A stretch of DNA of 64,000 bases from Paramacrobiotus metropolitanus (GCF_019649055.1 NW_026570308.1:124001-188000), one strand, 5' to 3'. Positions 32,931 to 45,113 are shown, numbered from the stretch's first letter. Numbers and translations: made by a program. The notes: a model not told the origin generated them from the letters alone.

Positions 32931-35164
32931 GGCCCGCGCTCAAGCTCGGACTTGGACTCGGACTTGGACTACTAAAACTTGGACTTGGACTACACCTAAC
33001 TTGGACTTGGACTTCTTAAACTTGGACTTGGACTACTCCTAACTTGGACTTGGACTTCTAAAACTTGGACTTGGACTGCAACTAACTTGGACTTGGACTT
33101 CTAAAACTTGGACTTGGACTTATAAAACTTCGACTTCATAATCTGTACTAGGATGCGCAAGGTATACGTGGTAGAAAAAATCCAGCGAAAAGTGATACTA
33201 GTAACCAATCACGTGTTGTGCAGCACAGCCAGACATCATCGGTTGGCGGTTCACGTAGTGCGTTCACTGCATTGTAAACAGCTTTCCACAAGCGCTTATG
33301 CTAATTCCCAGCTCTCATTTCTCGTGTAATTCGGAATAAAAGTATTCAACCAGTACAGCAAAAGATGCAGAAAATTCCAAAATATTTTTGATACCAAACA
33401 AGTGGCAGTTGATAGCAACTAAAGCAAGCTGTAGGCATTTTAGGTTTTTCGTAGACATAGCGTAGGACTTCTGTTTGGGGACCCGTGACAATGGACTCTA
33501 TGCTAACGTAGCTAACGGACGTTCTTCAGTTTAATGTAAGCGCGAAATTCTACCGTTTCTAAAACATCATTTTTTAACCTTTCCACGTACCAGAGTTTTA
33601 TATAAAAATAACGGATTAATTTAATAATGTTAATTCTATCTGGTTTCAAAAAGAAACAACGGCAGCCGACGTAATACTGTCTTACGTACCACTGTCAAAT
33701 TGTACCGTGTATTACATAGCTCGTCAGACAAACTAACAGAAGAGTTTTTAGTTTTTGTGCAAGAGTTGTCGGAATTTACCAGCCGGAGCTTGTTGAGGGC
33801 ATCCAGTCGTCAACCGCATTACGAGCACATGCGCTGTTTCCGCCACTCTCTTCAAAAATATCTTCCTCTGGAAAGGAAGCGGCGCTAAATGCACTATGGG
33901 GATCACATTCTCCAAACATATCTTCCTCTGGAAATGCAGCGGCAACAACTTCGTTTTCTCCATCAGCACCGTTTTCTCCAAATAGATCTTCCTGTGAAGT
34001 AAATGATGCCAAATTGCGTGTAACAAGTTTTAAAAGAAATCGGTTACCGCATCAAAATGAGAATCCATGTTTCCCGAGTCTCCACACACTCACAGTGTGT
34101 GGTGGGCTGACTATTCACACACTCCTTGCCGATTTGACAACCAAGTAACGCTTTTGAGATAAAAGAAAATTAGCGCATTTTGCAAAACTAAAACATCTTT
34201 TTTAATTGTAATAACTACTCTAGTTTCAAAGACGCAGAACAGACAACCAACAGCTGGTGTGGTGAATACAGCTAGCTTGTTTCTTTGTGCTATCTCTCTC
34301 GTCACCTGCTTTTCTGCCGGCAAGGCAGCAGCACTGTCGCCTTTAATCACTCGCTGCCGGCCGCCTTGATCATAGTGCCGCTAAGCGGCCTGTGTGAGCC
34401 ATTGCATTTGTCGGTAGACTTAGCTTTTCATTGTTGCTGCTTCTAACGCTTTACTTAGCAGATTCATCTGAGTTGAATCAAAATCTTGACTTTCGATCCG
34501 CTCTTTTGTTTTCCTTTACACGCGACGCAACGTCCGGTGGCTTCTTTGCCACAAAACCTTAATAATATGTACCAAAAACATATTAAAAGAGCAGTGTTAG
34601 TAGTACTTTAGTAAGTACCAGCTTCATTTGGGCGTTTCTCCACGAACTGTTCAATATGCTTTTGCTAGCGTTGCAAACTTGCAATACTAACATGTTGTTG
34701 TTATTTTCATGACTATCCTCATTCGGTAACGTAAGTACCCAGTTACAGGTTCTCCCCAGAAAACAAGCCCCGTAAATCGAGCACCCCAACAGAGGTTCGA
34801 AGCATAGACTCCTTGGAAATAGGCGCTTAGAATCTTGGTTTAAAGCAATGGAGACTAACTGATACACCTTAGTGCAAGCGGCAATCTTCTGATAAAAGCG
34901 CACTTTAAATTAGGGTGTCCATAACGCCCAAAGCCCAAGTACAAGTACATGTGGTCCATGTCCAAGTTAGGAGTAGTCCAAGTCCAAGTTTTAGAAGACC
35001 AAATCCAAGTTAGGTGTAGTCCAAGTCCAAGTTTTAGAAGTCAAAGTCCAAGTTAGGTGTAGTCCAAGTCCAAGTTTTAGAAGTCCAAGTCCAAGTTAGG
35101 AGTAGTCCAAGTCCAAGTTTTAGTAGTCCAAGTCCGAGTCCAAGTCCGAGCTTGAGCGCGGGCC
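32931..35164. mobile_element. Foldback transposon with tandem-repeat inverted ends
   Basis: The left end begins GGCCCGCGCTCAAGCTCGG and the right end is its inverse complement. The inverted ends run about 200 bases inward and consist of alternating repeats of CTTGGACTTGGACT plus a short variable spacer (on the left; inverse on the right). Such tandem-built inverted ends are typical of Foldback-type DNA elements. TTTTCC flanks both sides (32922-32927 and 35165-35170), a possible target duplication with three extra bases at the left. The element interrupts the upstream block of copy 3: sequence matching the block upstream of copy 2 resumes right after it. The interior holds fragments of unknown origin and no intact transposase. 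Confidence 0.8.
33776..33997 (-). CDS. Candidate exon inside the foldback element: acidic repeat peptide
   Basis: After an acceptor-like TTCACAG the minus strand is open for 73 codons to a stop at 33776. It encodes three rough copies of an acidic motif (EDLFGEN, FPEEDMFGEC, FPEEDIFEES) and ends DDWMPSTSSGW. It could be the last exon of a captured host gene or of a transposase. No upstream exon could be joined with confidence; a cysteine-containing frame at about 34111-34350 is one option. Function unknown. Confidence 0.3.
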   Translation of the reverse strand, partial: SQEDLFGENGADGENEVVAAAFPEEDMFGECDPHSAFSAASFPEEDIFEESGGNSACARNAVDDWMPSTSSGW

Positions 35165-35365
35165 TTTTCCGGCCCCATTGCGCGTATTTAGCAGAAAAAC
35201 CACGCGCAAGAGATTACGACCGCGCTGGATCGTGTGTGTAAAGGGAGGCACAGGCAGCAAGCACAGAAATGCATCAGTAGCACAAACGATTTTGCGCAGT
35301 GTGATTATTAATTTCAGTTTGTTCAAGCTGGTAGCCTGGAAGTTGTTTTTACGTAAATAACAGGT

Positions 35366-35373
35366 TATAAAAG
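35366..35373 (+). promoter_or_regulatory. TATA box of membrane-gene copy 3
   Basis: TATAAAAG lies 76 bases before the ATG at 35442, within the duplicated upstream block. The aligned places upstream of copy 2 (about 28210) and in the vestige (about 8820) have lost it. It is a textbook core promoter match, but a start site is not shown by sequence alone. Confidence 0.5.
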
Positions 35374-35441
35374 AAACACCGCTTTCTAAGCGCTACTGTC
35401 CCTTGTGCTGACATTGTGGCGCCGGCTGCCCGCTTTTAACG

Positions 35442-38400
35442 ATGCGTAAGTATCCAAAGACGATTGGATACTTCTTGGATCGCAAAGGCCGATGGGCTTA
35501 TCAGGAGATCCTAACCGAGGCGGTGTTTGTTCTATGGCTCACCTGGCAAATTGTACTGAAATTGGGTACGCGATTTTTCCCGGAATGGCACAACACTCGG
35601 GTCGATCCCAATGCACACACCGGCTTGGACGATCTCCTAGGAATACTGGGATATGTAAGCAGCTCCGTATCTATTCTAGGTAGTCTGCAGGAGTACGCAT
35701 AATAATTATATTTACAATAAAATAATAGCACTATAATAATCTGGGTGCAACATAAATTCATTGGCAGCAAAAAAACAATCAATTAGTATGATAGCTAAAT
35801 TAGGAGTTAGGACGTATTTTGAACATTTAAAAGCACCGAATTGCTGAAATAAAGAGGTCTTTTGAATGGCTATGGATTTTTTTCAAAAAATGCAGAAATT
35901 CAAAATCAGAAGTGAGTTTTTGAAAATTTAGAATTACTGAAAATTTGAAATTATTCAATTATGTTTTAGGATATCAGATCTCAGACTAATTTACTTGGAA
36001 AAAATTACGTAGCAATTTATTAGTCTATAGGCACGTGTTCCTTCCTGATGTACCACATGATGAATACTATGCAGTGATGCACTTACAATTGGAATACTAT
36101 TTTGTGGACGTTTCCTTATTTTAGATTATTTTCGCAAAAGCGGTATTTTAATTTTTTTTCAACTTTTTTCTTTATTAGCACAAGCCAGTCACATGGCGAA
36201 TTTAGTTAACGAAAACAAGATTGATTATAACAGATTGACTGTATTTGATTGATTGGATTATTGTAATTGATTGTATTCGATTATTATAATTTATTATTGT
36301 AATTGATTGTATTTTAATGGTAACCTAAAAATATCGCATCGCAAAAATATCGCGGCCCATTTGTATCGCAAAAATTTGCTGCAACAAAATAAGCCCAAAT
36401 AATCAAATACGTTCCCGCTGCACCTAGTGCACGACCGTTTTTACTCGATCAGCCTTAAAATGTGGCAGTTCAATAAAGAGATTAGCTAACAGGCGCTTAT
36501 GACTTGCGATAGCCAGTGCACGGATGTGACTGGGATAGCATTGTGTCCTTATGGCTGCCAGCCGGCGCCGAACCCGTTACCGATGGGGACGCTGCGCCGC
36601 TTCCGGCGGAAGTCCAGCTCCGCGGCCGCCTGGGTTACGTCGCCGTTTTCGTTACCATCTGCTCAACAGTTGTCCTCACTCTGTCCGTTCTGTGTTCGTC
36701 GTTTGTCAATCAGAACTGGAAATACTCACAGTGGACAGAACATATTCGCCACTGTCAGCGCATTGAGGCATTCTTCGATCGCCTAACATCCGATATGGCA
36801 CTTTTTTTTGAAGTGCTCTGCGGTGCTGTGGGCCTTTTGGTCCGCGTTTTCGTCTGGCTAGTGTTGGCGGTACTACCTGCTGTGTGGATGAGCGGCTTTG
36901 CGGCGTGGTTAACGATTCACGCGTTTGGCCCAATAGCCGTATTCCCGTGTTGTGTGGTAATTATGTGCGGCTTGACGATCCACTGTACCGGTCGTATTTG
37001 GGGATTGTGGATGAAGGACACATACTTTACGTGGATAAATAACAAACTCCGGTATGGTAAAATGTATCAAATTGCAAAATCTAATTAGCCCTCGCTCAGT
37101 CGTCCTTCGGCATTATAGCGAATCTCCTAAAGTATCTCACCTTAAATGGCTCAGTTTATTTAGCGCTTCGAGGGAGCTAGCGGATGCATACTGCATAGGT
37201 CAAAAATGGACGGAGGGTCACGAAATAGCGGTGATTAACATTGCTAGAATCGGTTCACTGTGCGGCCAGATCACAGGCCGGATTTAATTAGAACATTCCG
37301 CGCGAACGAAAGAAAAACGAAAACCGAAGTCATGATTAGAAATTAAACATGTAGTTTAGGCTTCCGATAACGTGCACGGTCATGCTGCGCTTATAAAAAG
37401 CTGGTCAGAACAATTACACGCAATTTGGTGAACGCTTGGACAGCATTCATCCGCTTTAGCATTCTTAGGTTTTCGAAAAAATATTCTCAGTGGTTCAGTT
37501 CGCTAGAACGAATATAACGCCCTTGTATGCCCTAAACCAACCGTTACAAACGTAAGAAAAAATTTAGCGCTGTATACAATAAAATCACCTGGTATTTATT
37601 TGTTATCGATTAATATAGTCTAGGTGTATTAGCTTGTATGTTGTAGCTATTATAGTTTGTATTTTCCGGTCGCTTGAAAGCTTGAAAAGTTTTACGACTA
37701 GCTTGCTATTTACGTGGTTCTTACGTAAAGAATATCTCGTTAAGAAATATGATAAATTTTATGGGAAATTTTTTTGGAGGCAGCTACCCAGCAGTACCGT
37801 TTTGTTGTGTATGTACAGGCGGTGTGGCGCGGCGCTGGTGGTGGATTCTTCCGCAGTCGAGCACATTCCGCTCACAGCGGCGCCGATCGGAAGCCCCTCC
37901 CCAGTACCAGAGGAGAAGATGGAGGACGGGCTGTTTTCTGGACGCAGCGGAGTTTTGTTTAATCTCGTTGTGGTAGTTTTATGGCAAGCCGCTTTTGCCT
38001 TGAATATCGATCCGCTGCAATCGGCCATTCCTTCTTCGGGTGATCGGGTGGGTCAGGCATGGGAGTCGTGGAGACCACCTCAGCGGGATTGTAACGCCAC
38101 CTTAACGTACTGCAAGAATTATAAAACGGTAACTGGATATTTACCTCGTTGCCCGGTTAAATTTATCGCACTCAGTATAAATTTTCGGTTGTAGCCGCTG
38201 GTAAACAAGTACCTTGAAACATCCCGCATTTTTATACACCAAGCATAATAAATATTTGAAAAATACTCTTCGCGTAAATCGATGCAGTGAGAATGTGAAT
38301 TCACCGCACCGATAATGTTTCAATTTTCTTATTATAAATAAAAGTTTTAAAATATTAATGAATATATTTCTATTAGAAATATAAGATACAATAAAGATAC

Positions 38401-39370
38401 ATTTTGTGTTATAAATAAATCGAAGTATGACAATGAAATGCGACCCGTTTGGGACGCTCACAGATAGCATATTCTGTGTAAGGCAAACGCGTAGTTCATA
38501 TGCGTTTCTACGTCACAGGGTATGAGATACTCTGAGGCAATCCTGTCTTACTGGGTGGATTTGGGCTATCCGCACTGGAACACCAGCAATCCCGCGTTAC
38601 TCTCCCTCTTCTCCACTACTTATTCCCCAGCGGGGTACGCGTGTTTTCGAGGATGGACGCGTATTCTGAATATCCTGAATGGTGCACCTGGCCTCGTCAT
38701 GTTGTGCATGTATTTGTGGTCTGACTGGTATCGACGTCGGGCTAGAAAAGACAAAAGCAGGTTTGTATGACGTCCACCCATAGATTCGGGTGCAAAGACA
38801 AATTCGAAAAAGCATGGCTTTTGGGAACCCTTGATACTGGATTACCAAAAACTGAACCATAAAGCCACCATAGGCTACCTAAAAACCGGTGTTTTTGTCG
38901 TTCGGCGCAGAACGTGCCGTCCGTGATGTACAGTCCAGCTTCGGTTTGGAGCATAGAGTCGCACGCAATTATGCGATAATACACCGTACAGTATGACGTA
39001 TGTAATGGTGTTGGGCGACGACAGCAGAAGCAAGACCGACCCGGATACAGCCTCTTCCACTACCGACAGCGTAGTCCCCACGGAGAAGACGATAAATGGC
39101 CCCAAGAGGCCCTTCTCGTGCGGATGTCTTTTTACCGCCAGCTTCATCGCCTACGGGGTGATTACCTTTCGGCGCCTGTTCAGCTTTATCTGTCTGCCCT
39201 ATCCACTGGTGGCTCTACTTGTCCCGGAACCGCTGCAGTTGTGGGGGATACTGCTGCTGTTAACGGTATGCGGAGCCTGGATTAACTGGAAGGGTGTGCA
39301 AGACTTTCTCCAGGCGAGAAAAGAATCACGTACGCGGACTCTACCACTACAGCTTACCACTACAGAATGA
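35442..39370 (+). CDS. Five-exon multi-pass membrane protein of unknown family, copy 3 (intact)
   Basis: This is the best complete member. Exons: A 35442-35654, B 36513-37051, C 37819-38128, D 38519-38760, E 38992-39370. The acceptor of E could lie a few codons later, at the other CAG near 39020. The joined frame is 561 codons, or 560 residues. Phases 0, 2, 0, 2 match the other copies. The N-terminal part holds WAYQEILTEAVFVLW. Exon B holds hydrophobic stretches near YVAVFVTICSTVVLTLSVL, VRVFVWLVLAVLPAVW and FPCCVVIMCGLTIHC, followed by the shared motif CTGRIWGLWMKDTYFTWI. Exon C adds one segment, exon D one and exon E two around LPYPLVALLVPEPLQLW, about eight in all. Introns are 231 to 858 bases. 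A TATA box at 35366 lies 76 bases before the ATG. It probably acts in a membrane, but neither topology nor substrate can be read from the sequence. Confidence 0.78.
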
Positions 39371-39719
39371 GGAGGCGTTTACCCAGTATTCATTATTCAT
39401 TATATGCATACACCTTGACCTGGTGAACTTTAAATTACTAACCATGAATTTAACCTATGTGCAACCATGTTTGCTTAATAACACTGGAATATTTTGGTTC
39501 GTTATCATCGCTGTTCCAAATTCTGTAACTCTAGCGGTTACGAAATTTGGTTAACGACTTAGATATGACATCCACCCGATACTCACGTCCCACCTTAAGT
39601 TATCCAGTTATAACTGGGAAGCATAAACAATTCGGGGTTTGTTGTTTTGGGAGAAATGTTTCACTAGAAGCTTAAAAGGTAACCAAGAATTTCTTAATCT
39701 GTGGTTTGCCTATGAATTT

Positions 39720-40110
39720 TTAATTATAGTACGGTAATTAACTTGCCCGATGGATTGCTTATTATCGATTCTGTTTTGCTCTGCTCTTCAGCTGTTAATA
39801 TTTAAACTGTCTAGAAATTTGTTGCTTGTTACCGGTTAAATGCGTGCGACAAAAACGGAAGAACCGGAAACCCTCTGCGTGTTTAGCTACGATTATCTAC
39901 CATGTAAAAAGTCACTTTGTGTTTGAGGATTAAAGGCTAAAAAATGTCAGTTCGTTCTGCTGATTCTGTGAAACGGGCATGACCTTTAGTTATCGCGAGA
40001 AAAATTATTTATTATTTTTACGGTTCATATACTGTAGTTCATGACATACCGTCAAAATTTAAATAGTTTTAGTGCGGTGGACAGTGTTAAATTAGGGCGA
40101 TCCCAACAAA
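39720..40110 (+). repeat. Downstream duplicated block of copy 3
   Basis: It matches 8890-9300 over nearly its full length and 31690-31920 over its first half. Shared strings include CTTGCC(T/C)GATGGAT, TTCTGTTTTGCT, CTAGAAATTTGTTG and GTTACCGGTTAA. This is the 3' flank of the tandem unit and gives direct evidence that the cluster grew by segmental duplication. No coding potential was seen. Confidence 0.55.
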
Positions 40111-40239
40111 ATATAACAGTACCGGCAGACAGGTGTGCGCTGTTTAATAAATTTTGTCATTGCAGCATGTTTAATTTTATTTACAATATACGAGTACACC
40201 CTAGTACACTCGTATTTACAAATACAGTATAATTATATT

Positions 40240-40500
40240 ATTTACAACTACAATAGTTAAAATCGTTTGCCCATAAAAAAGAGCCTGAAAATGATTTAAT
40301 ATGTTCTCCGCATCCATGCCGTATCAGGACACACAAGGCGCAACGACCCCATGGTACAACAGGCAAACACGGAATTTTCGTACAGCTAATTGGGGCCTTT
40401 ACCAACTCAACAAGAAGCGCTGTACAGCATGATCGAGCATCCGACATAAGCAGTGTAATGTACTGTAAATTCGTCGAAAGGATTCCAGGCATTTAACGCT
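40240..40500 (+). repeat. Truncated upstream block after copy 3
   Basis: This stretch shares strings such as CAGGACACACAA, GGCAAACA and a run like GAAAGGATT with the upstream blocks at 27650-27860 and 32640-32790. It marks the start of a further unit that stops short of a promoter, before the inverted copy 4. Similarity is moderate and by eye. Confidence 0.35.
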
Positions 40501-40938
40501 TAATTAAAAGATTATTATGTACAGATTAAAGATTGTTTGAAGATCAGTTAATTGTTACAAATTTGGCGACACCAGTATAACTACAGTAGCTCCGTAATCT
40601 CAATTAACAACTTGTCTTACGGTTTAATTTATGCAGCGCCAGTGCGCCTCAATGCTGAATTTTACTGACAGAAATGAATGTCGTGAATTATCTCCTGATA
40701 CATAAATTAAAAATCTCCTGATACATAATTTCAAGCAAAAATCTATACAAATTAATTACACGTTCGCAGTTCACCAGTGCTTTGAAATGTGTGCAGGTGG
40801 AACAGTAGGCGGAGGGCAATAAATAATCGCAGTGAATCCCATTAGAAAGCTTTGCATTGCAAGCTGTAAAAACTGCCTAAAAGACAATGATAAACAGTCT
40901 CGTGAAAGAAGGGGATGAAGACGGCAACGTTCCCGGTT

Positions 40939-43900
40939 TCAGCAGGACTTGCACTCCTTGGGCACGCGGTTGACCTGGTCCCGCCGGCGACGGTTCATCT
41001 GCCAGGCCCAGTGGATGAACAGGGCGTAGGCCCACAGCGTGCGGCCGCTTAAAATCAGAAGAATATCGACCAGTTGCAGCCGTTCCGGACGGAAGAGCTC
41101 CACCAGAGGAAACGGCAGGTAAATCCAGAACAGATATTGGGTCAGAATGGCCAGGAAGGAACGCTGGATATCCGCCCAGAAGGCGCATACGCAGAATGAC
41201 CCGGCGCGACATGGGCCTTCCTTGCAGCAATCCGGTACCGGAGAACTGGTCAACAGAAAACGCCTTTAGCGCTGCTACGTTTATTAATTACCATAATTTC
41301 TGTACTTATATAAAATAAACTATTGATTTTGAAATAATTATTACAGACTTGTATTAAATAATTAGTATGTCCTTAAGTTTGGGCTATATTTGTATCAAAA
41401 ATTGGTAAACTGTAACATTCCTAGAAGAAGATGGCCAATTACTAATCTTTTTTTCCTTTATAGCTGCATCAAAATCTGCATCGTTTTCCAGTAAATTAAC
41501 GTATTAACAACCATTTTCAAATAGCATCAAATACTTGCATATGTATTAACAAATAATACTCTGTTTATGTATATTTATTATAATATTTTCGGAAAATGGT
41601 TGTGAATTGTTCAGTAACCAGAGAAGATTTACTAGTTTTAATTTACAATAAAAAATTTTGGAACCAACTTTTCGGGGTTGTTTTTGCCGGCCGCTGGCAC
41701 TGCAGAGTACTTTGCCGAACAACAGCTGTCCCATATACACGAAACCACACCCCAAATGTCTATGCAGAACATGATAATAAATGGCAGAAGCCCCATGAAG
41801 AGCAACGTAGAGTTCCAGGCAAAGAGTAAACTGTCCACGGTGGAGGAGAATGTAGAGGCGAACAGCTGTAGAATAGACGGACTGTCGGTCTCAAACCGCG
41901 GATATCCCAGATCCACCCAGTACGACAGCATCGCTGTGGTGTCTTGCATACCCTGCCGTTAGAGAAAACATTTCCTTTTTTGCTAGCAACTTATTTCAGC
42001 GCGTATTTGTTGCGATCATGAGCGAGCAGCAGCCGGCGTCATTGCTTATACCGTTGCATAATTGTTGCAGCATTCAGTACATTTGAGGTAAATCCAGTAG
42101 CTCCAGTTGCCGGATGGTGCCGATTCCACTGCCGCCAGAGCGCTGGCAGCGCGCGGGAATCGCTGCAGCATACAGAAACTGTTGATCGCCGCAGCCGTGA
42201 GACCCGACAGGATGGCAACAAATTTTATTATATTTAACAGAAACTGCTCATCATCTTCCAGTTTTCCGGCAGGGACAGCGCGTGATGGTGGCGGAGTGTC
42301 CAGAGCACTCGGCGTCTTGTCCAACGCTGGCAACTTCAAGGCGCGACCCCGACGGTTTGGAAGCCGTCTAGCGCAGAAAGAACAAAATATGCGCATTCGA
42401 CCAGCATAAAAATAATTTTGCCCAGTACTACCTACAAACGGTTTAATTTATTATTAACAGAATACTGCATCTGTACAAGTACAATATTAAATATGATTGG
42501 CTAAAAATATAAACGTAGAAGGAAATAGGGATAGGACGGCATAGCGCTCAAAAGCGAGTCCGAGTTAAAAAATGCAATTTTTGACTTCCAGGTGGAAACA
42601 CCGGCTTTTAAGTGTAACCGAAGAGTACATACTATACCGGATTTGCCATTTAAATTTTAATGAGTTGTTGGACGATTTGGCAACATACATACAACTTACT
42701 GTATTACCTTGAAGAATACTGTACTATTTAAAATGTGCAGAGATTCTATGGCTGCGTTGCTAATACTACCACAACGTTGGGTACAATATTTGAAGTACCG
42801 GCATATTTTTCGAATATACGCCATGTAAGTCCCCGGCATCCAGAACCCCCAAATCCGTCCCGTGCAGTGGAGCGTCAAGAGACAAACGCCGACGATACAA
42901 CAGGGAAAAACAGCGGCCTGACCCACAATGTTACCCATCACCGCCACAACGGTTCCCGCCACAGCCACCATCGGCAACGCACAGAAGACCAACCACACCC
43001 AGACGAAGCACACAACGTCGATGATGATCAGAATAATGTTGCGCAGCCAAAACTGGATAAGAGACATGTGGGGATCGATACATCCATCCATCGGGTGGAG
43101 GGTGTATGGGTCATACCCGAAGAACGCGGTGATGCGCTGACAGTAGGGGAGATGTTGCTTCCACGCGGGATGCCGCCAGAACATGTTAACCGCCAGGGAC
43201 GCTAGAAGGGATAGTGCTAAGATGCAGGTGACGCCCACTAAGGTCATGGTTCCGCATATTGCGAAGGTGGCGCGACCAGTGCTTACGGCGACGGACGGGG
43301 TGTCTTGAGAAACGGGAATTTCGAAGAACGGCTTCCAGGTGGAAACGATGTCGTCCCATACGCAGCCGTTCATCTCCTAAAAACCCGGAAAATAAATACC
43401 GATTTTTCATGTTAAAAATTTGTATACTTTAATGGAAGATACAGATATGAATTACGTACTGTACCCACCGTCCACATAATCAAACATCACGTTTTATTGT
43501 GGTTCTTAAAGTACGAGTGCATGTTGCATTTCTCCAAATAATAAATTTTCTGAAGACACTTTTCTGGGTAATGTGTCCGCACGGTATGTGTTTGTGTTAC
43601 ATGTAGAACATTAAAATCGGCCGACTTTAATAATTAGCATTAATTAGCGAGCGTAGGTCGATTTAAAACTATTTTTATTGATTAGAATAGTGCAATTCCC
43701 GGAAACAGTTTTACACCGATATTTATCTGCGGCAGTACAAAAATAATTAAAAATCAGCGATATGACTCACATATCCGCCGAGCAGGTGAAGCAAGCGATC
43801 CAAATCGGTCCGCTTGTCGGGGTCCACGCGGGTATCCTTCCAGTCCGGAAAGAACCGTGTCCCGAACTTCAGCGACAAATGACAGCCTAACCACAGAACC

Positions 43901-43986
43901 ACCATGGCTTCCATCAAAATTTCCTGATAAGCCCACACCGCATCGCGATACAGAGAGCAGAACATATTCCTCCTAAATTTATACAT
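40939..43986 (-). CDS. Five-exon multi-pass membrane protein of unknown family, copy 4 (inverted, diverged)
   Basis: In transcription order the exons are A 43986-43771, B 43376-42799, C 42367-42052, D 41952-41711 and E 41245-40939. Phases 0, 2, 0, 2 are the same as in the plus-strand copies and the joined frame of 553 codons is open. Shared motifs confirm homology: WAYQEILMEA in A, CTGRIWGFWM in B, SYWVDLGYP in D, and LPFPLVELFRPERLQL in E. Exon D has exactly the length of copy 3 (242 bases). Exon C is the least similar and is placed mainly by phase, position and its single hydrophobic stretch. Exon B is longer because of an extra linker before its last segments. The D donor reads AA|GT rather than AG|GT. 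The first ATG at 43986 overlaps a TATAAA-like string; the ATG seven codons later could be used instead. The copy is clearly older or faster evolving than copies 1 to 3. Confidence 0.7.
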
Positions 43987-44168
43987 GATAATCAGTATCT
44001 ACGCATACGGGTTCAAAAAAAGGAAGGTCTGCTATTGCAGAAGAACTGTAGATCTAATCTAGATTAAAGCCGCCTTTGCTGTAAATTATATCGCGATTCT
44101 TGCGACCGCGGTTACATTGATAAACTGTGCGTGACACATATATACAGCATACATCGTATATACCGCAT

Positions 44169-44453
44169 ATGTACAGCTACACTACTACAGCAATATATGC
44201 TGGAATTATCGGCGCTTATACCGCGATATGCAGAATTTTAATCATGGAAAGCGACCGACGGCGCAAGCATGACATTTACCGCTCTGAAAAACATAGAAAA
44301 AGAGGACGAGAAACGGGATCAACAAATCCTGGTTCTCCCGGCTGGATTTCGCGGGACCCAAGCGAATTAATCAATAGCGAAGCGGGGGTAATCTACGTCA
44401 ATGCCGGTAATATCCTATTCACAAATGTACTCGTACACGAAACGTTGGCTTAA
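44169..44453 (+). CDS. Candidate small protein with one membrane segment, divergent from copy 4
   Basis: A 94-residue frame starting at the first ATG (44169). It has a hydrophobic stretch (AIYAGIIGAYTAICRILIM), then a strongly basic part (RRRKHDIYRSEKHRKRGRE) and a polar tail. It starts about 180 bases from, and opposite to, the start of membrane-gene copy 4. No homologue recognised; it may be chance. Confidence 0.3.
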   Translation: MYSYTTTAIYAGIIGAYTAICRILIMESDRRRKHDIYRSEKHRKRGRETGSTNPGSPGWISRDPSELINSEAGVIYVNAGNILFTNVLVHETLA

Positions 44454-44683
44454 TTTCCGCTTTTTTTTGTCGAACGCTGCTCTCTTGTTATAACACGCAA
44501 GGGCTTGTAATATACTTGTCAGTATTGATTTATCATTGCAATTGTTGTAAACACAATATTATAATACTATCTGTAAGCAGGCAAATAAATGGAAGACCGT
44601 GCAAGCCACTGAACACTTGACGACGCACGTAATAAAAGCAGCGCTCCTGTTGGGTGTCATTCGCTTATTTTATTGCTGTAACG

Positions 44684-44764
44684 ATGGTAATTGTTCATGT
44701 TGTGGCGTTTACTGACCTTGGTAATTTTTACAAATGCCGTAGAAAATTTTCATTATACAGCCAG
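44684..44764 (+). CDS. Candidate first exon of a short protein
   Basis: The ATG at 44684 is followed by 27 codons with a hydrophobic start and a CAG|GTGAGC donor. A TAATAAAAGCAG string about 50 bases upstream could serve as a TATA box. No second exon was found. Confidence 0.18.
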
Positions 44765-45077
44765 GTGAGCTTACTACGTATAGAAGTATGCATCTGTCAG
44801 CATCTGTACTTTCAATTCCATGTACGATTCATTACTAATATAGAGAAACCCAAATTTCTTTCCCATTATTATACACTTTTACAGTTCACAAACGTATACA
44901 GTATGTACATATCAGGCTCATATCAAGCTCTGTTAACTTTGGAAACAAAGATGTGCACTAATACTTTACTTATATCGGGTACGTCTGCTATTGACATTTA
45001 CTGCTAAAATTAATCCTGATGTGACTAGAACTTTGCTGTGTACTGCAGTGAAAAGTCCGGTTGGTGCTGATATAAAA

Positions 45078-45113
45078 CAAGATGGGGGCTCGCTTCGCTC
45101 GCCCCATCTTGCC
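45078..45113. repeat. GC-rich hairpin
   Basis: CAAGATGGGG and GAGCGAAGCGAG-type inverse around a short loop, standing out in AT-rich DNA. It lies about 50 bases left of the TA-flanked element. Confidence 0.4.

Noticed and set aside
34583-34903. 106-codon minus-strand frame within the foldback element.
   Set aside because: No start context, domain or repeat of the frame elsewhere; codon use like the AT-rich background.
42735-43205. 156-codon plus-strand frame.
   Set aside because: It is the complement of exon B of membrane-gene copy 4, which has paralogue support.
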